NCBI GenBank assembly: GCA_050301235.1
Contig: JBNKZD010000235.1
Coordinates: forward strand, 1-42,600
Direction of reading: 5' to 3'
Length of the DNA stretch: 42,600 bases
Source: JAFGIN01 sp050301235
GTDB taxonomy: Bacteria > Fibrobacterota > Chitinivibrionia > Chitinivibrionales > Chitinispirillaceae
Positions 6,115-15,038 of the stretch are shown here, piece by piece. Numbering within the stretch: the first letter of the stretch is position 1; the number at the start of each line of letters is the position of its first letter. The notes under the pieces are model-generated. The model ran no database searches. It was not told the DNA's origin and was given only the letters and a program-made list of their open reading frames with translations. A program made the translations under genes and the position numbers.

Positions 6115-8898
6115 ATGCTAATAGCTGGGAAACTTGTACGATTTAGAACTGCAACAGGTTTGATTTTGCTTCTATCTATCACCGCACTATTCGCAAGAGT
6201 TGCACTGGATCCAGGTGTCTCGAATTACAACATGATCGTCGATACGTGGAAGCAACAGGATTTAATTGATACGAAAGGGTATCGTTCCGCAATAGCCAGA
6301 ATCATTGACGGATTGCCACTTGAAACTAAGCAGAAACTGCAAACCGAATTGACTGGTGTAAATGAAGACGATTCTCTGGTACTTTTAGAGCAACTATATA
6401 TAAAAGCAGCAACTGCCCGACGTCTACAACTATTCGAACGTTTGCTTCCCGACTCCACCCGGTTCGTGTATTCTGCACACGGTGTCTGGTCGCCGATATA
6501 TTATGATAATGCAAATGAAGCCGGTGGAGATCTTATACTTGTTACAATGAACAAAGGTATTGGTGTTTCAACAGTTCTTGTGAAGGGGCAGACTCGCGAT
6601 CCGGATATTTCATTTGATGGAAATCGGGTGCTGTATGCGTTTCGTGATCCGGTGAATGGAAAAAAATCCTATCACCTTTACGAAGTGGATTTAAACTCAC
6701 TGGAAAAACGGCAGATTACCTCCGGTGAAGTAGCATCTGATTACCGATACAATTCAGATGTTGACGGGATCTATCTCCCCAATGATGACCTCATGTTCTG
6801 CTCTACACGTATGATTCAGATGGGGGATTGTCTTGATGATCGTTCGGTAACTGCAAACCTTTTCATTTGTAATAAGGATGGAAAATATCTGCGCAGAATC
6901 AGTTATGATCAGGCTCATATCTGCTATCCATCACTACTTACATCGGGACAGGTGATTTATTCCCGTTGGGACTATAATGATAAAAATCATACATATGCAC
7001 ATGGCCTCTTTACTGTTAATCCGGATGGGACAAAACAGGCTGAATTTTATGGGAATAACTCCTGGTGGCCGACTGCACTTTATTATCCCCGTCAGATTCC
7101 TGGAAGTGAAAAGATTATGGCAATAATCGGAGGATATCATTCAGGGCAGGCAGGTATTGTCGGTACTGTTGATCGTAATCTTGGGATCGCTAATGGAGCC
7201 GGAATAACACTTCTTGCACCTATACGTCTGCCAAAAGATGATACTGAGGGAAACTGGGCAAGAGACTTCGATGGGCGTAGCTTTACAGAGTATTTGCTCA
7301 AGTGGGGTCAGTTCGCTTTTGATCCGACTACATTTCCTAAAGCAAATGCTTATCCGATTGACGAATGGACCACAGGACCCTATTTCTGGCCATGTCCTCT
7401 GGATGAAAACAGTATGCTTGTCTGTCAGAATGAGGGACTATATTTCATGACCTCTACCGGACATAAGGAGTTGATCTGTTCCGGAAGATGTGCTTCTCCT
7501 CGTCTGGTTACTCAACGTACGAAACCTCCGATTTTTCAAAACAGCACAGATTGGAGTAAATCTGAAGGGGTTTTTCAGGTTATGGATATTTACACCTCGC
7601 AGTATCCTGTGCTTAAAGATATTCCACGGGGAACAATTAAGAAGTTGCGCGTTGTTGCACTTGAATACAGAACCGGCCCCTCTTCAGGTCATGGTGCGAT
7701 GAATGTCGGACCCGGAAGTGTCAATAATGGAGGTGCAACCACCCCGATTCCGATCGCTACAGTAGGTGCATGCTGGGATGTTAAGAAAATTCTCGGAGAA
7801 ACAAACGTAGAATCTGATGGATCAGCATCATTTTATGTGCCCGCACGTACACCCGTTTACTTTCAGGCTCTTGATGAAAAGGGGCATGTGGTACAAAGCA
7901 TGCGTTCCTGGGCAACACTGATGCCGGGTGAAAACAACTCGTGCATGGGTTGCCATGAGTCAAAGTTGAGTGCGGTTCCTCCGCTTACGTATACACCAAT
8001 AGCTGTAAAGCGTGGTCCGGTACCTCTTGACTCTTTTTATGGCCCACCGCGCGGTTTCAGTTTTTTAAAGGAGATTCAACCGATTCTCGATGCAAAGTGT
8101 GTTTCCTGTCACAATGAAGCTGGATCTGATAAGCCAGACTTAAGTCCCGGAACACTTGAACTCCCTGTTGGCCCCATAGTCTGGGGGGTAGTTTCAGGGC
8201 GTACTTCTGCGCGTGCATATCAGAGTCTGGTAACAACGACTGACTGGGATTACCATGGAAAATATGTCTGGTGGCCAAGTGCTGAGGACTCACCATTGCT
8301 GCAACCACCGTATCGAACAGGTTCTTCAAAGAGTCCACTTATAAAACTCCTGGAATCGGGACATCATGATGTTATTTTGACAAAAAAAGAACTTGACAAG
8401 CTGTGTGCCTGGATTGACCTTGGAGTACCATCATCGGGTGATTATAAAGAAGGATTAAATGATGAGTGGGGTAAGTTGATCGCAGCCCGGGAAGTTCAGC
8501 GAAGTGCATGGGAAGCTGCAGAAAAAAAGAATATTGATGAATATGTGAATGATTTTAAAACAGGTGCAGTAAACTCCTCACTGACAAAAATGCGAATACT
8601 TAATCAGGCTGCATTACAAGTGAAATATCTGCCCTCCATTGATGCTGCGATAGTACAGTTTTCGATTCCTGATTCCAGATCAAAACATTCAGCTGGTTCA
8701 CCGTGGTCTCTGGCGCTGTATACCTGTTCCGGCCGCTATATAGGTACTGTTGCTGAAGGTGAATTGTCTGGCAGGGAGCAGCAGGTTACTGTACATTTTT
8801 CCAACTTCCGGACTGATAATGTAGCGACAGGCACATTTATCTGTATGTTACGTTCAGCTGGAATGGAGAGAGCTGTAAAGATCGCCAGAGTACAATGA
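6115..8898 (+). CDS. HzsA-related secreted c-type cytochrome with C-terminal sorting-like domain
   Basis: This 927-residue exported protein has an N-terminal hydrophobic signal (about 10-27). Residues about 120-460 look like a propeller built of TolB/WD-like blades (for example DPDISFDGNRVLYAFRDP). A beta-rich middle part leads to two heme c attachment motifs: CMGCH at 610-614 (in NNSCMGCHES) and CVSCH at 662-666 (in FLKEIQPILDAKCVSCHN). The second is typical of planctomycete-type cytochrome domains. This layout matches proteins annotated as HzsA-related, homologous to the alpha subunit of hydrazine synthase. They occur widely in non-anammox bacteria with unknown function, and hydrazine synthesis should not be assumed. 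The last 80 residues (SLALYTCSGRYIGTV to the end) resemble type IX secretion type-A sorting domains. The gene is isolated, and no redox partner is encoded beside it. Confidence 0.75.
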   Translation: MLIAGKLVRFRTATGLILLLSITALFARVALDPGVSNYNMIVDTWKQQDLIDTKGYRSAIARIIDGLPLETKQKLQTELTGVNEDDSLVLLEQLYIKAATARRLQLFERLLPDSTRFVYSAHGVWSPIYYDNANEAGGDLILVTMNKGIGVSTVLVKGQTRDPDISFDGNRVLYAFRDPVNGKKSYHLYEVDLNSLEKRQITSGEVASDYRYNSDVDGIYLPNDDLMFCSTRMIQMGDCLDDRSVTANLFICNKDGKYLRRISYDQAHICYPSLLTSGQVIYSRWDYNDKNHTYAHGLFTVNPDGTKQAEFYGNNSWWPTALYYPRQIPGSEKIMAIIGGYHSGQAGIVGTVDRNLGIANGAGITLLAPIRLPKDDTEGNWARDFDGRSFTEYLLKWGQFAFDPTTFPKANAYPIDEWTTGPYFWPCPLDENSMLVCQNEGLYFMTSTGHKELICSGRCASPRLVTQRTKPPIFQNSTDWSKSEGVFQVMDIYTSQYPVLKDIPRGTIKKLRVVALEYRTGPSSGHGAMNVGPGSVNNGGATTPIPIATVGACWDVKKILGETNVESDGSASFYVPARTPVYFQALDEKGHVVQSMRSWATLMPGENNSCMGCHESKLSAVPPLTYTPIAVKRGPVPLDSFYGPPRGFSFLKEIQPILDAKCVSCHNEAGSDKPDLSPGTLELPVGPIVWGVVSGRTSARAYQSLVTTTDWDYHGKYVWWPSAEDSPLLQPPYRTGSSKSPLIKLLESGHHDVILTKKELDKLCAWIDLGVPSSGDYKEGLNDEWGKLIAAREVQRSAWEAAEKKNIDEYVNDFKTGAVNSSLTKMRILNQAALQVKYLPSIDAAIVQFSIPDSRSKHSAGSPWSLALYTCSGRYIGTVAEGELSGREQQVTVHFSNFRTDNVATGTFICMLRSAGMERAVKIARVQ

Positions 8899-8999
8899 AA
8901 TATGTTAAGTTCGGGGGTAGTTAAGCTCAAAAGAACACCGCATATACTCTGCAGGGTTTGTAAATTTCCGAATTATGGTTTTTCATCTGATAAAAATAA

Positions 9000-10100
9000 T
9001 TACACCACAATATCAATTTCCGAAACAATGCCTGCAGCACCAGTTTTTTCATTCAGCCAGATGCCCGATTGACGCAATACCCCATTAAGTGAATTGCTGT
9101 TGTCGAGCATGGTGTAATTTGTCGCAGCGTTTCCTGTATAGATTGCACCTACATTCTTCTGAAGGAGAGTAGAGACTGTATCATCGCCATTTTCATCCTT
9201 TTCCCAGATTCGTAAATCGGAAAAAATACGATCATTCTCATCAATCCATCCGTTTTTGTCATCATCATACGCTGAAAGCTCTGAGAAGCCGTTTCCACTT
9301 GAGGGGCCAAACAGTTCCGATCCATCATTGATGATACCATCACCATTTTTATCATATGCTAAAAAGCCACTGCCATTTGCTGGTACGGAAATTGTATCAA
9401 GAATTCCGTCGATATTTAAATCGAATTGAAACTTCTGGCTGGAAAGTTGAGCGGCTGACCCATTGAAATTGATCATCAATGGATCGATCAGCGCATCGCC
9501 GGCTTTAAGGGATACCGAGAGCTCTTCATACTGCTCACGGTTCATGGCGAGTGAGGTAATAAATTTGATTTTAGCACCTGATGTAGTCACTATCGAACCG
9601 GATGCTTCAAAGGAGAAACCTTCTTTGGTGTAATGTGTTTCTTTGTGCTGATAATCAATGCCCCAGCCTTGCAGTTGCGGTGGCTGTTGGGAAGATGCTG
9701 AAGATGTGTCAGTGATCTGATTTTGAGTATCACTATCTGATTCACTCTCTTCGGGCTTATACACTTTAATCTCTTTACCGGTGAACATCTCTACAAGATC
9801 TTTGAAAATTTTCAGGCGAATATCACCAAACCATTCATCATTAATATCATCTATTAGATCGTCGTTTTTCTGCGAATCTGTCGTCTGATTTTTTAATCGT
9901 TGCTGCTCGATCAGTTCAGGGCTGATAGAAATACGATCGAATGGTTTTCGCCGCACGTTTTTTTTACCGCTATCAGTAACTTCTTCAAATGACTTACGGT
10001 CTGGTCGATTGTCCCAGATGCGCAGGCTGGTTGATGATGTTCTTGTGTCGATGGAAATCTGGCTGGATGCAAGCGTTACTGAAGATTGAGCGATTTTCAT
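9000..10100 (-). CDS. EF-hand-like calcium-binding protein of unknown function
   Basis: This 366-residue protein starts at the ATG at 10098-10100, chosen because GGGAGG lies 6-7 bases upstream and the conserved-looking N-terminus MKIAQSSVTLASS begins there. Reading further upstream would translate a palindromic repeat. No signal peptide is present. The N-terminal 140 residues are polar. A beta-rich part follows, then calcium-loop motifs: YDKNGDGIINDGSELFG (about 248-264) and DDDKNGWIDENDRIF shortly after, both of the DxNxDGxIxxxDE type, and a weaker EKDENGDD. Proteins with the same 'DGSELFG' calcium loop are often large secreted or RTX-associated proteins. This short version with an SSVTLASS-like start is known to me only as a hypothetical family. 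It is convergent with the cytochrome gene upstream. Confidence 0.65.
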   Translation of the reverse strand: MKIAQSSVTLASSQISIDTRTSSTSLRIWDNRPDRKSFEEVTDSGKKNVRRKPFDRISISPELIEQQRLKNQTTDSQKNDDLIDDINDEWFGDIRLKIFKDLVEMFTGKEIKVYKPEESESDSDTQNQITDTSSASSQQPPQLQGWGIDYQHKETHYTKEGFSFEASGSIVTTSGAKIKFITSLAMNREQYEELSVSLKAGDALIDPLMINFNGSAAQLSSQKFQFDLNIDGILDTISVPANGSGFLAYDKNGDGIINDGSELFGPSSGNGFSELSAYDDDKNGWIDENDRIFSDLRIWEKDENGDDTVSTLLQKNVGAIYTGNAATNYTMLDNSNSLNGVLRQSGIWLNEKTGAAGIVSEIDIVV

Positions 10101-10194
10101 ATTGTGCCTCCCTGCACATAGTCTGTTACTAGTGTATCGGAAAATTTGGGGGAAACTTGATGATGAGATTTGCACAAATTTCGCGTTCGCCTCA

Positions 10195-10290
10195 CCCCCT
10201 TGCCCCCTCTCCATTGGTGAATGGAGAGGGGGGAAAGAAAGAAAAAATGCGATCGCTTGCCCCCTTTCTCCACAAGGTGGAGAGAGGGTT
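10195..10290. repeat. Two GC-rich hairpins in the upstream flank of the EF-hand protein gene
   Basis: The first inverted repeat has arms CCCCCTCTCCATT and AATGGAGAGGGGG around a 4-base loop. The second, imperfect one is centred on CTCCACAAGGTGGAG. C-rich runs of this kind recur near 14820 and 22100, suggesting dispersed non-coding palindromic repeats. No gene is visible between 10101 and 10458. Confidence 0.6.
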
Positions 10291-10297
10291 GGGGAGC

Positions 10298-10417
10298 AAT
10301 GCCATTGACTTAAACTTTCTTCGCAATAATTGTTGGTTTCGAGAGCCTCAACCAACGGTGGCTGAGGCTCTCGAAACCACCTTCAGAAGTAGCTGTCAAC
10401 CTTAAGGCAATGGCATT
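10298..10417. mobile_element. 120-bp palindromic MITE-like element
   Basis: The outer arms are AATGCCATTGaCTTAA (10298-10313) and its near-perfect complement ending in CAATGGCATT (to 10417). Nested inside are perfect 17-bp arms TGGTTTCGAGAGCCTCA (10334-10350) and TGAGGCTCTCGAAACCA (10363-10379). The same AATGCCATTGA terminal sequence, again as an inverted pair, is found at 22045-22089. That recurrence supports a dispersed element mobilised in trans. There is no coding content. Confidence 0.6.
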
Positions 10418-10458
10418 GGGGTTGGGGAGAGAGGCGGAATCAGAGTGAGAGCTTATAT

Positions 10459-11076
10459 ATGAATAAAAAGTATCAAAAAACATTCATTATTGGAATATGT
10501 GGGGCAACTGGCGTCATAGTGGCAGTGCGTTTATTGAAACACTTGCTTGAAAATCCTTTCCGTATCTATTTGATTATATCAACAGCAGGCTATGATGTAT
10601 TAAAACACGAATGTAGGTTTGATGGACGTGATGTGCAATCATTTTTATTGTCGCAGGGAATAGATCACCATCATGATTCAAAATTAATTTTGTGTGATAA
10701 TGATGATTATTTTAATTCACCAGCTAGCGGTTCTTTTCTTCATGATGGGATGATAATTGCCCCGTGCAGTATGAAAACGCTAGGTGCGATTGCTAATGGG
10801 ATCAGTGATAATCTGATTTGCCGTTGTGCTGATGTAACTCTCAAAGAGCGGCGGCCACTGGTGCTTGTAACCAGGGAATCACCTCTGAATCTGATACATA
10901 TAAGGAATATAGAACGAGCACACCTTGCAGGAGCCCTGATAATGCCTCCAGTGCTACAGTTCTACAATGGGTCAGATTCTGTTAATACAATGATTGATAT
11001 GTTTATCGGCAGGGTTTTTAATTATCTTTCTATTGAGCACTCATTGTGTGAACAGTGGGGGCTGCAGGAGAGGTGA
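10459..11076 (+). CDS. ubiX: UbiX-family flavin prenyltransferase
   Basis: This enzyme attaches dimethylallyl phosphate to FMN to make prenylated FMN, the cofactor of UbiD-type decarboxylases, in the cytoplasm. The 205-residue length is normal. Motifs are the N-terminal nucleotide-binding loop GICGATGV (usually GITGASG), SPASGSFLHDGMIIAPCSMK (the SGS and PCSM flavin/substrate motifs), the LICRCADVTLKERRPLVLV core and LVTRESPLNLIHIRN. These cover the whole family signature. The Cys-for-Thr and Thr-for-Ser changes in the first loop are unusual but conservative. No ubiD-like gene lies in the window, so its client enzyme is elsewhere. It converges with the AEC transporter gene (6-bp gap between stops). 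Confidence 0.88.
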   Translation: MNKKYQKTFIIGICGATGVIVAVRLLKHLLENPFRIYLIISTAGYDVLKHECRFDGRDVQSFLLSQGIDHHHDSKLILCDNDDYFNSPASGSFLHDGMIIAPCSMKTLGAIANGISDNLICRCADVTLKERRPLVLVTRESPLNLIHIRNIERAHLAGALIMPPVLQFYNGSDSVNTMIDMFIGRVFNYLSIEHSLCEQWGLQER

Positions 11077-11082
11077 AAAACG

Positions 11083-12009
11083 CTATATTGGCGAACCCAT
11101 AATTATCATAAACAGCCACATCAGGAAAAAACTGATAATCATTGTGAAATTCGCAATGGTTGCAGTAATACGTGAATCGTAGCCAAACTCAACAGAGTAG
11201 GGGATAATGGCAAGCTGCACAGGAAGTACCAGGCCAAACAGTATTACAGTCCTGTAGAGTAATGAAAAGGGCAGTATAAAATATAAAATTGTACCAACGG
11301 TAATTCCCGCGATAAAGCGCAATGTCAGCACTTTCCCGATTAGTTTCCAGTGAGCTGTATCAAAGTGAAAATCAAGTGTCAACCCAAGCACAAGCAGTGC
11401 CATTCCGGTATTTGCCTGAGCAATAACGTCGATGACATCATAGGGGAGACCCTTCAGCTGTATATGGGTAATGTTCAGAACTATTGCAATAAGAAAGCAC
11501 ATGAACGGGATCGAGGTGGAAAACAGGTGTATGATACTGAGAACATTAATTTTCTTATCACCTCTCACCGGAGAGTTAATGTATCCCAGAAGGTAGCTTA
11601 AGCCAAAAACGATAAATATGTTTCCAAAATCAAACATGGCGACGGTTGCAAGTCCACTCGTTCCAAAGAGTGATAAAATTATAGGATAAGCAAACAGCCC
11701 GATGTTAAAACCCACTGATGACATCCGTGCGACGCCTTTATCGGCTACTGGTGAGTTTTTGAACACAAATCCCGATACAAACGCAACACTTAAAGAGTAG
11801 AGCAGACAGATCAGGGGAGCTGTGAAAAGCGAAAAATCGAGTTTAATTTCTGTTACAGTTTTTAATATTATTGCCGGAAGGGTGACATTCAGAACTATTC
11901 GCGAGAGCGATTTCCCGTGGTCACTTGAGAGTACTTTTGTTTGTTTGAGTATATAGCCAATGGCAATGACTGCAATCGTTTTCAGAAAAATCAGATGTAT
12001 ATTAGTCAT
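11083..12009 (-). CDS. AEC-family (auxin efflux carrier-like) transporter
   Basis: This inner-membrane secondary transporter has 308 residues from the ATG at 12007-12009. That start is 7 bp after the polA stop codon; starting 36 bases earlier would place the start inside polA and is less likely. About ten hydrophobic helices are seen. Family-typical parts are the N-terminal helix with IGYILKQTKVLS, the NVTLPAIILKTV half-helix, and the second-half inverted repeat with QANTGMALLVLGLTLDFHF and the LPVQLAIIPYSVEFGYD region. Members export or import carboxylates such as malate, or unidentified compounds; the substrate here is unknown. It is the distal gene of an operon with polA. Confidence 0.85.
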   Translation of the reverse strand: MTNIHLIFLKTIAVIAIGYILKQTKVLSSDHGKSLSRIVLNVTLPAIILKTVTEIKLDFSLFTAPLICLLYSLSVAFVSGFVFKNSPVADKGVARMSSVGFNIGLFAYPIILSLFGTSGLATVAMFDFGNIFIVFGLSYLLGYINSPVRGDKKINVLSIIHLFSTSIPFMCFLIAIVLNITHIQLKGLPYDVIDVIAQANTGMALLVLGLTLDFHFDTAHWKLIGKVLTLRFIAGITVGTILYFILPFSLLYRTVILFGLVLPVQLAIIPYSVEFGYDSRITATIANFTMIISFFLMWLFMIIMGSPI

Positions 12010-12016
12010 ATTGTTC

Positions 12017-14677
12017 TTAATGCGCACTGCGCCAGTTATGTGCAACCCCGGATTCTACTTTCACTGGTACTGATAGCGTTGCGGCGTTACTCATATTTTC
12101 AACAATCGCTGCTCTGAATGGTTCAACAATGGCAACAGGTACTTCAAAAATCAATTCATCATGTACCTGAAGCAACATGCGGGCTGTCGGAAAACTGGTT
12201 TTTATCTCCCTGTCGACATCGATCATCGCCAGTTTTATGATATCTGCAGCAGCTCCCTGAACAGGGGTGTTTATTGCAGTTCGTTCAGCAGCTTCACGGA
12301 TAACCCGGTTCTGAGCATTTATTTCAGGCAAAAACCGCCGTCTGCCGAACATCGTTTCCGAATATCCGCAATCCCGCGCTTTCTGAATGGAACTCTCCAT
12401 GTAGTTTTTAATTTTCGGAAATTGCATAAAATAGGTATCAATAAATTTTTTAGCTTCTGCAAATGAAATCGATAACTGACGGGAGAGATTCAGCGGACCC
12501 ATGCCGTACATCAGACCGAAATTAATGGTTTTTGCAGCACGCCGCATATCAGGTGTTACCATTTCGGGAAAGCATTGAAATATCGCTGATGCAGTCTGCG
12601 TGTGAATATCCCTGTCATCACGAAATGCTTCAATAAGAAAGGGGTCTTCCGACAGATGTGCCAGAATTCTCAATTCGATCTGTGAGTAATCAGCAGACAG
12701 AAGTGTGTATCCTTTTTCAGCAATAAAGGCCTCACGGATACGCCTCCCTGTTTCGCTGCGGATGGGAATGTTCTGAAGATTGGGGTTGGTGCTTGACAGC
12801 CGACCGGTTGCTGCAATGGTTTGGTTGAACGTTGTATGAACTCTTCCACTTAGTGGACTGATCTGTAATGGCAGTGCATCAATATAGGTAGAGCACAGTT
12901 TCTGAAGTTCCCGATATTCGAGTATTTTGCCAACAATTGGATAATCCGGAGCAAGCTGTTCGAGAATTTCGGCATTAGTTGAGTGACTTCCGTTTTTAGT
13001 CTTTTTCATTGTCGGGATCTGCAGCTTATCAAAAAGAACTTCACCAATCTGTTTTGGTGAATTCAGATTGAACGATTCTCCTGCCAACCGGAATATTTCA
13101 TCGGAGAGCTTCTGCAATAGATCATTGTACTCTCTGGAAAGTGTACCTAAATGTTCTTTGTCAATAAGAATTCCCGAAAGTTCCATCTTTGCAAGTATCG
13201 ATGTAACCGGTAATTCTACAGTTATCAAAAGGGATGAAAGATGCGCATCGTTCAGTTTGCCTTCCATTACCGATTTCATCTGATAGATTAATCCTGCTGC
13301 TTTACTGCAGTAATCTGCCATTGCATCTGATGATAATTGGGAACGGGCAATTTTACTTTTTCCTTCACCTAACAGAGTTGCTATTGCAGGCATATCCCTT
13401 TTCAGCCACTCAACCGTCAATATATCAATGCTGTAATCCCGTTTCCCCGGGTCCAGAAGATACGCAGCGATCATTACATCAAAGGCGATTCCCTGTAACG
13501 AAATGCCGTGTTTCTTCAGTACCTGAATGTCCGATTTTAGATTATGGCCAATTTTCCGAATGGCTGTTGATTCAAAAAACGTTTTCAGTCGAAGAAGCTT
13601 TGAGTAGTCACCATCCTTAAATGAGAGAAAACAGGAGGTTGTACCATCAATTGAGATTGCCAGCCCAAGAACTGAGGCATTAATGGTGTTTTCATCCGAT
13701 AAAAACAGATTGAGTGAAAAATTGTCGCATTGTTGAAGTGCTTCGATCATGGAAGTAAACTGTTCTTCGGTGGTGATGGCTGATGTGTTAATCTGAGAAA
13801 TCTCAGATTCTCCAAACATCGGATTGCGCATCAGGGAGTGAAATTCCAGCTCTCTGAAGATCTCTTTGCAGCGGTCACCATCAATAGTACCTCGTTTAAG
13901 TGATTCCATTCCGATCGTGACAGGTGTTAATCGAAGTGTTGCAAGTTGTTTACTTAGTGATAGAGCTTCTTTATGTTCCTCGATTTTCTGTATCAGTTTT
14001 GCATTTCCAAGTATTGATGGGTCATTCAGGAGTGCATCGACATTGCCGCATAGTTCGAGAATTTTAATTGCATTTTTGGGACCGATACCGGGTACTCCGG
14101 GAATGTTATCGGAAGAATCTCCGATCAGGGAGAGATAATCGACGATTTTCTCCGGTGGGATTCCCATCTTTTCCTTTACCTCATCAATTCCGATAGTCAG
14201 TAGTGTTCCGGTTCCCTCCGGTGCAAGCATTTTTACGTTAGGAGTGATAAGTTGCATCAGGTCCTTGTCTTTAGTAACCAGAAAAACATCAAAGCCTTCA
14301 CTTTCTGCTTTTTTGGTTAATGTGCCAATCAGATCATCAGCTTCAAGGCCATCCTCCCGAATGACCGGAATCCTGAATGCCTCGATTATATCATTTATTA
14401 TAGGAATTTGTGATTTGAGTTCATCAGGCATCTCCTGGCGGTTTGCTTTATATTGAGCATACATCTCATGTCGAAATGTCGGTTTACTGCTATCCAGAAC
14501 AACAGCACAATACGTGCAGTTGTACTTTTCGAGTAATTTAATGATGTAGTTGGAAAAGCCAAAAGCTGCACTGGTGTTCTGACCTTTAGCATTGACCAGA
14601 GGGTTACGGATAAATGCAAAATAGGCCCGATAAATGAGAGCGTGTCCATCGATCAGAAAAAGTTGCGGTCGATTCAT
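12017..14677 (-). CDS. polA: DNA polymerase I
   Basis: This 886-residue repair and Okazaki-fragment-processing polymerase has three parts. The N-terminal 5'-3' exonuclease (1 to about 300) carries FLIDGHALIYRAYFAF, EADDLIGTL, VTKDKDL and the helix-hairpin GIGPKNAIKIL. The middle 3'-5' exonuclease-like domain (about 310-490) has lost catalytic residues. The DxE motif is replaced (FSLNLFLSD), the Asp in HNLKSD remains, and the YxxxD motif reads YCSKA, so proofreading is probably absent, as in Taq or Bacillus Pol I. The polymerase domain (about 510-886) has motif A SADYSQIELRILAHL (near 660), motif B RRAAKTINFGLMYG (near 716) and motif C QVHDELIFEV (near 842), all intact. The start is the ATG at 14675-14677. 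It is cotranscribed with the AEC transporter. Confidence 0.97.
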   Translation of the reverse strand: MNRPQLFLIDGHALIYRAYFAFIRNPLVNAKGQNTSAAFGFSNYIIKLLEKYNCTYCAVVLDSSKPTFRHEMYAQYKANRQEMPDELKSQIPIINDIIEAFRIPVIREDGLEADDLIGTLTKKAESEGFDVFLVTKDKDLMQLITPNVKMLAPEGTGTLLTIGIDEVKEKMGIPPEKIVDYLSLIGDSSDNIPGVPGIGPKNAIKILELCGNVDALLNDPSILGNAKLIQKIEEHKEALSLSKQLATLRLTPVTIGMESLKRGTIDGDRCKEIFRELEFHSLMRNPMFGESEISQINTSAITTEEQFTSMIEALQQCDNFSLNLFLSDENTINASVLGLAISIDGTTSCFLSFKDGDYSKLLRLKTFFESTAIRKIGHNLKSDIQVLKKHGISLQGIAFDVMIAAYLLDPGKRDYSIDILTVEWLKRDMPAIATLLGEGKSKIARSQLSSDAMADYCSKAAGLIYQMKSVMEGKLNDAHLSSLLITVELPVTSILAKMELSGILIDKEHLGTLSREYNDLLQKLSDEIFRLAGESFNLNSPKQIGEVLFDKLQIPTMKKTKNGSHSTNAEILEQLAPDYPIVGKILEYRELQKLCSTYIDALPLQISPLSGRVHTTFNQTIAATGRLSSTNPNLQNIPIRSETGRRIREAFIAEKGYTLLSADYSQIELRILAHLSEDPFLIEAFRDDRDIHTQTASAIFQCFPEMVTPDMRRAAKTINFGLMYGMGPLNLSRQLSISFAEAKKFIDTYFMQFPKIKNYMESSIQKARDCGYSETMFGRRRFLPEINAQNRVIREAAERTAINTPVQGAAADIIKLAMIDVDREIKTSFPTARMLLQVHDELIFEVPVAIVEPFRAAIVENMSNAATLSVPVKVESGVAHNWRSAH

Positions 14678-15038
14678 TTTTATTATATTTCCATAATATG
14701 TAATGTTCAGTTTTTCTCCCCACGGAGAATCTGCTACGAAGTATTTTGAATTAGTTCCGCGGATAGTGTATTATACTGCGGATGGGTTAAAAATTAACAT
14801 TTTAGTCATTGCATTTTTCTCGTTCCCCCATCCGCTTTCGGCACCATCCCCGTTAGCGGGGGAAGAATGGGATAGGGGTCGCAGAATATGTGGAAATTTG
14901 CAATTAGCTCAAAAGATTTCATTTCAGTCGTCCGGAGTATAAAATCAGTTTTTTAGAAAAATTATGCAACATATTACGTAAGTTTCTGTTAAATTGTGTA
15001 ATAAAAATCGATTCCAGATGCATTTAAAGGGTTAAATC
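14678..15038. other. Divergent intergenic region with a GC-rich hairpin
   Basis: This 361-bp spacer lies between the divergent polA and STAND-TPR genes. It contains a C/G-rich patch at 14821-14876 with a short hairpin CCCCG-TTAG-CGGGG (14848-14861), reminiscent of the palindromic repeats near 10200 and 22100. Promoters for both genes should lie here, but no convincing -35/-10 pair stands out. No open frame in it looks like a gene. Confidence 0.5.

Noticed and set aside
6115..8898. Reading the HzsA-related protein as a true hydrazine synthase subunit
   Set aside because: No HzsB/C-like genes or other anammox context are present. The family is widespread outside anammox bacteria, so only the homology is claimed.
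10101..10355. N-terminal extension of the EF-hand protein (85 codons upstream of the chosen ATG)
   Set aside because: The extension would translate the C-rich and palindromic repeats, and a strong ribosome binding site precedes the internal ATG.
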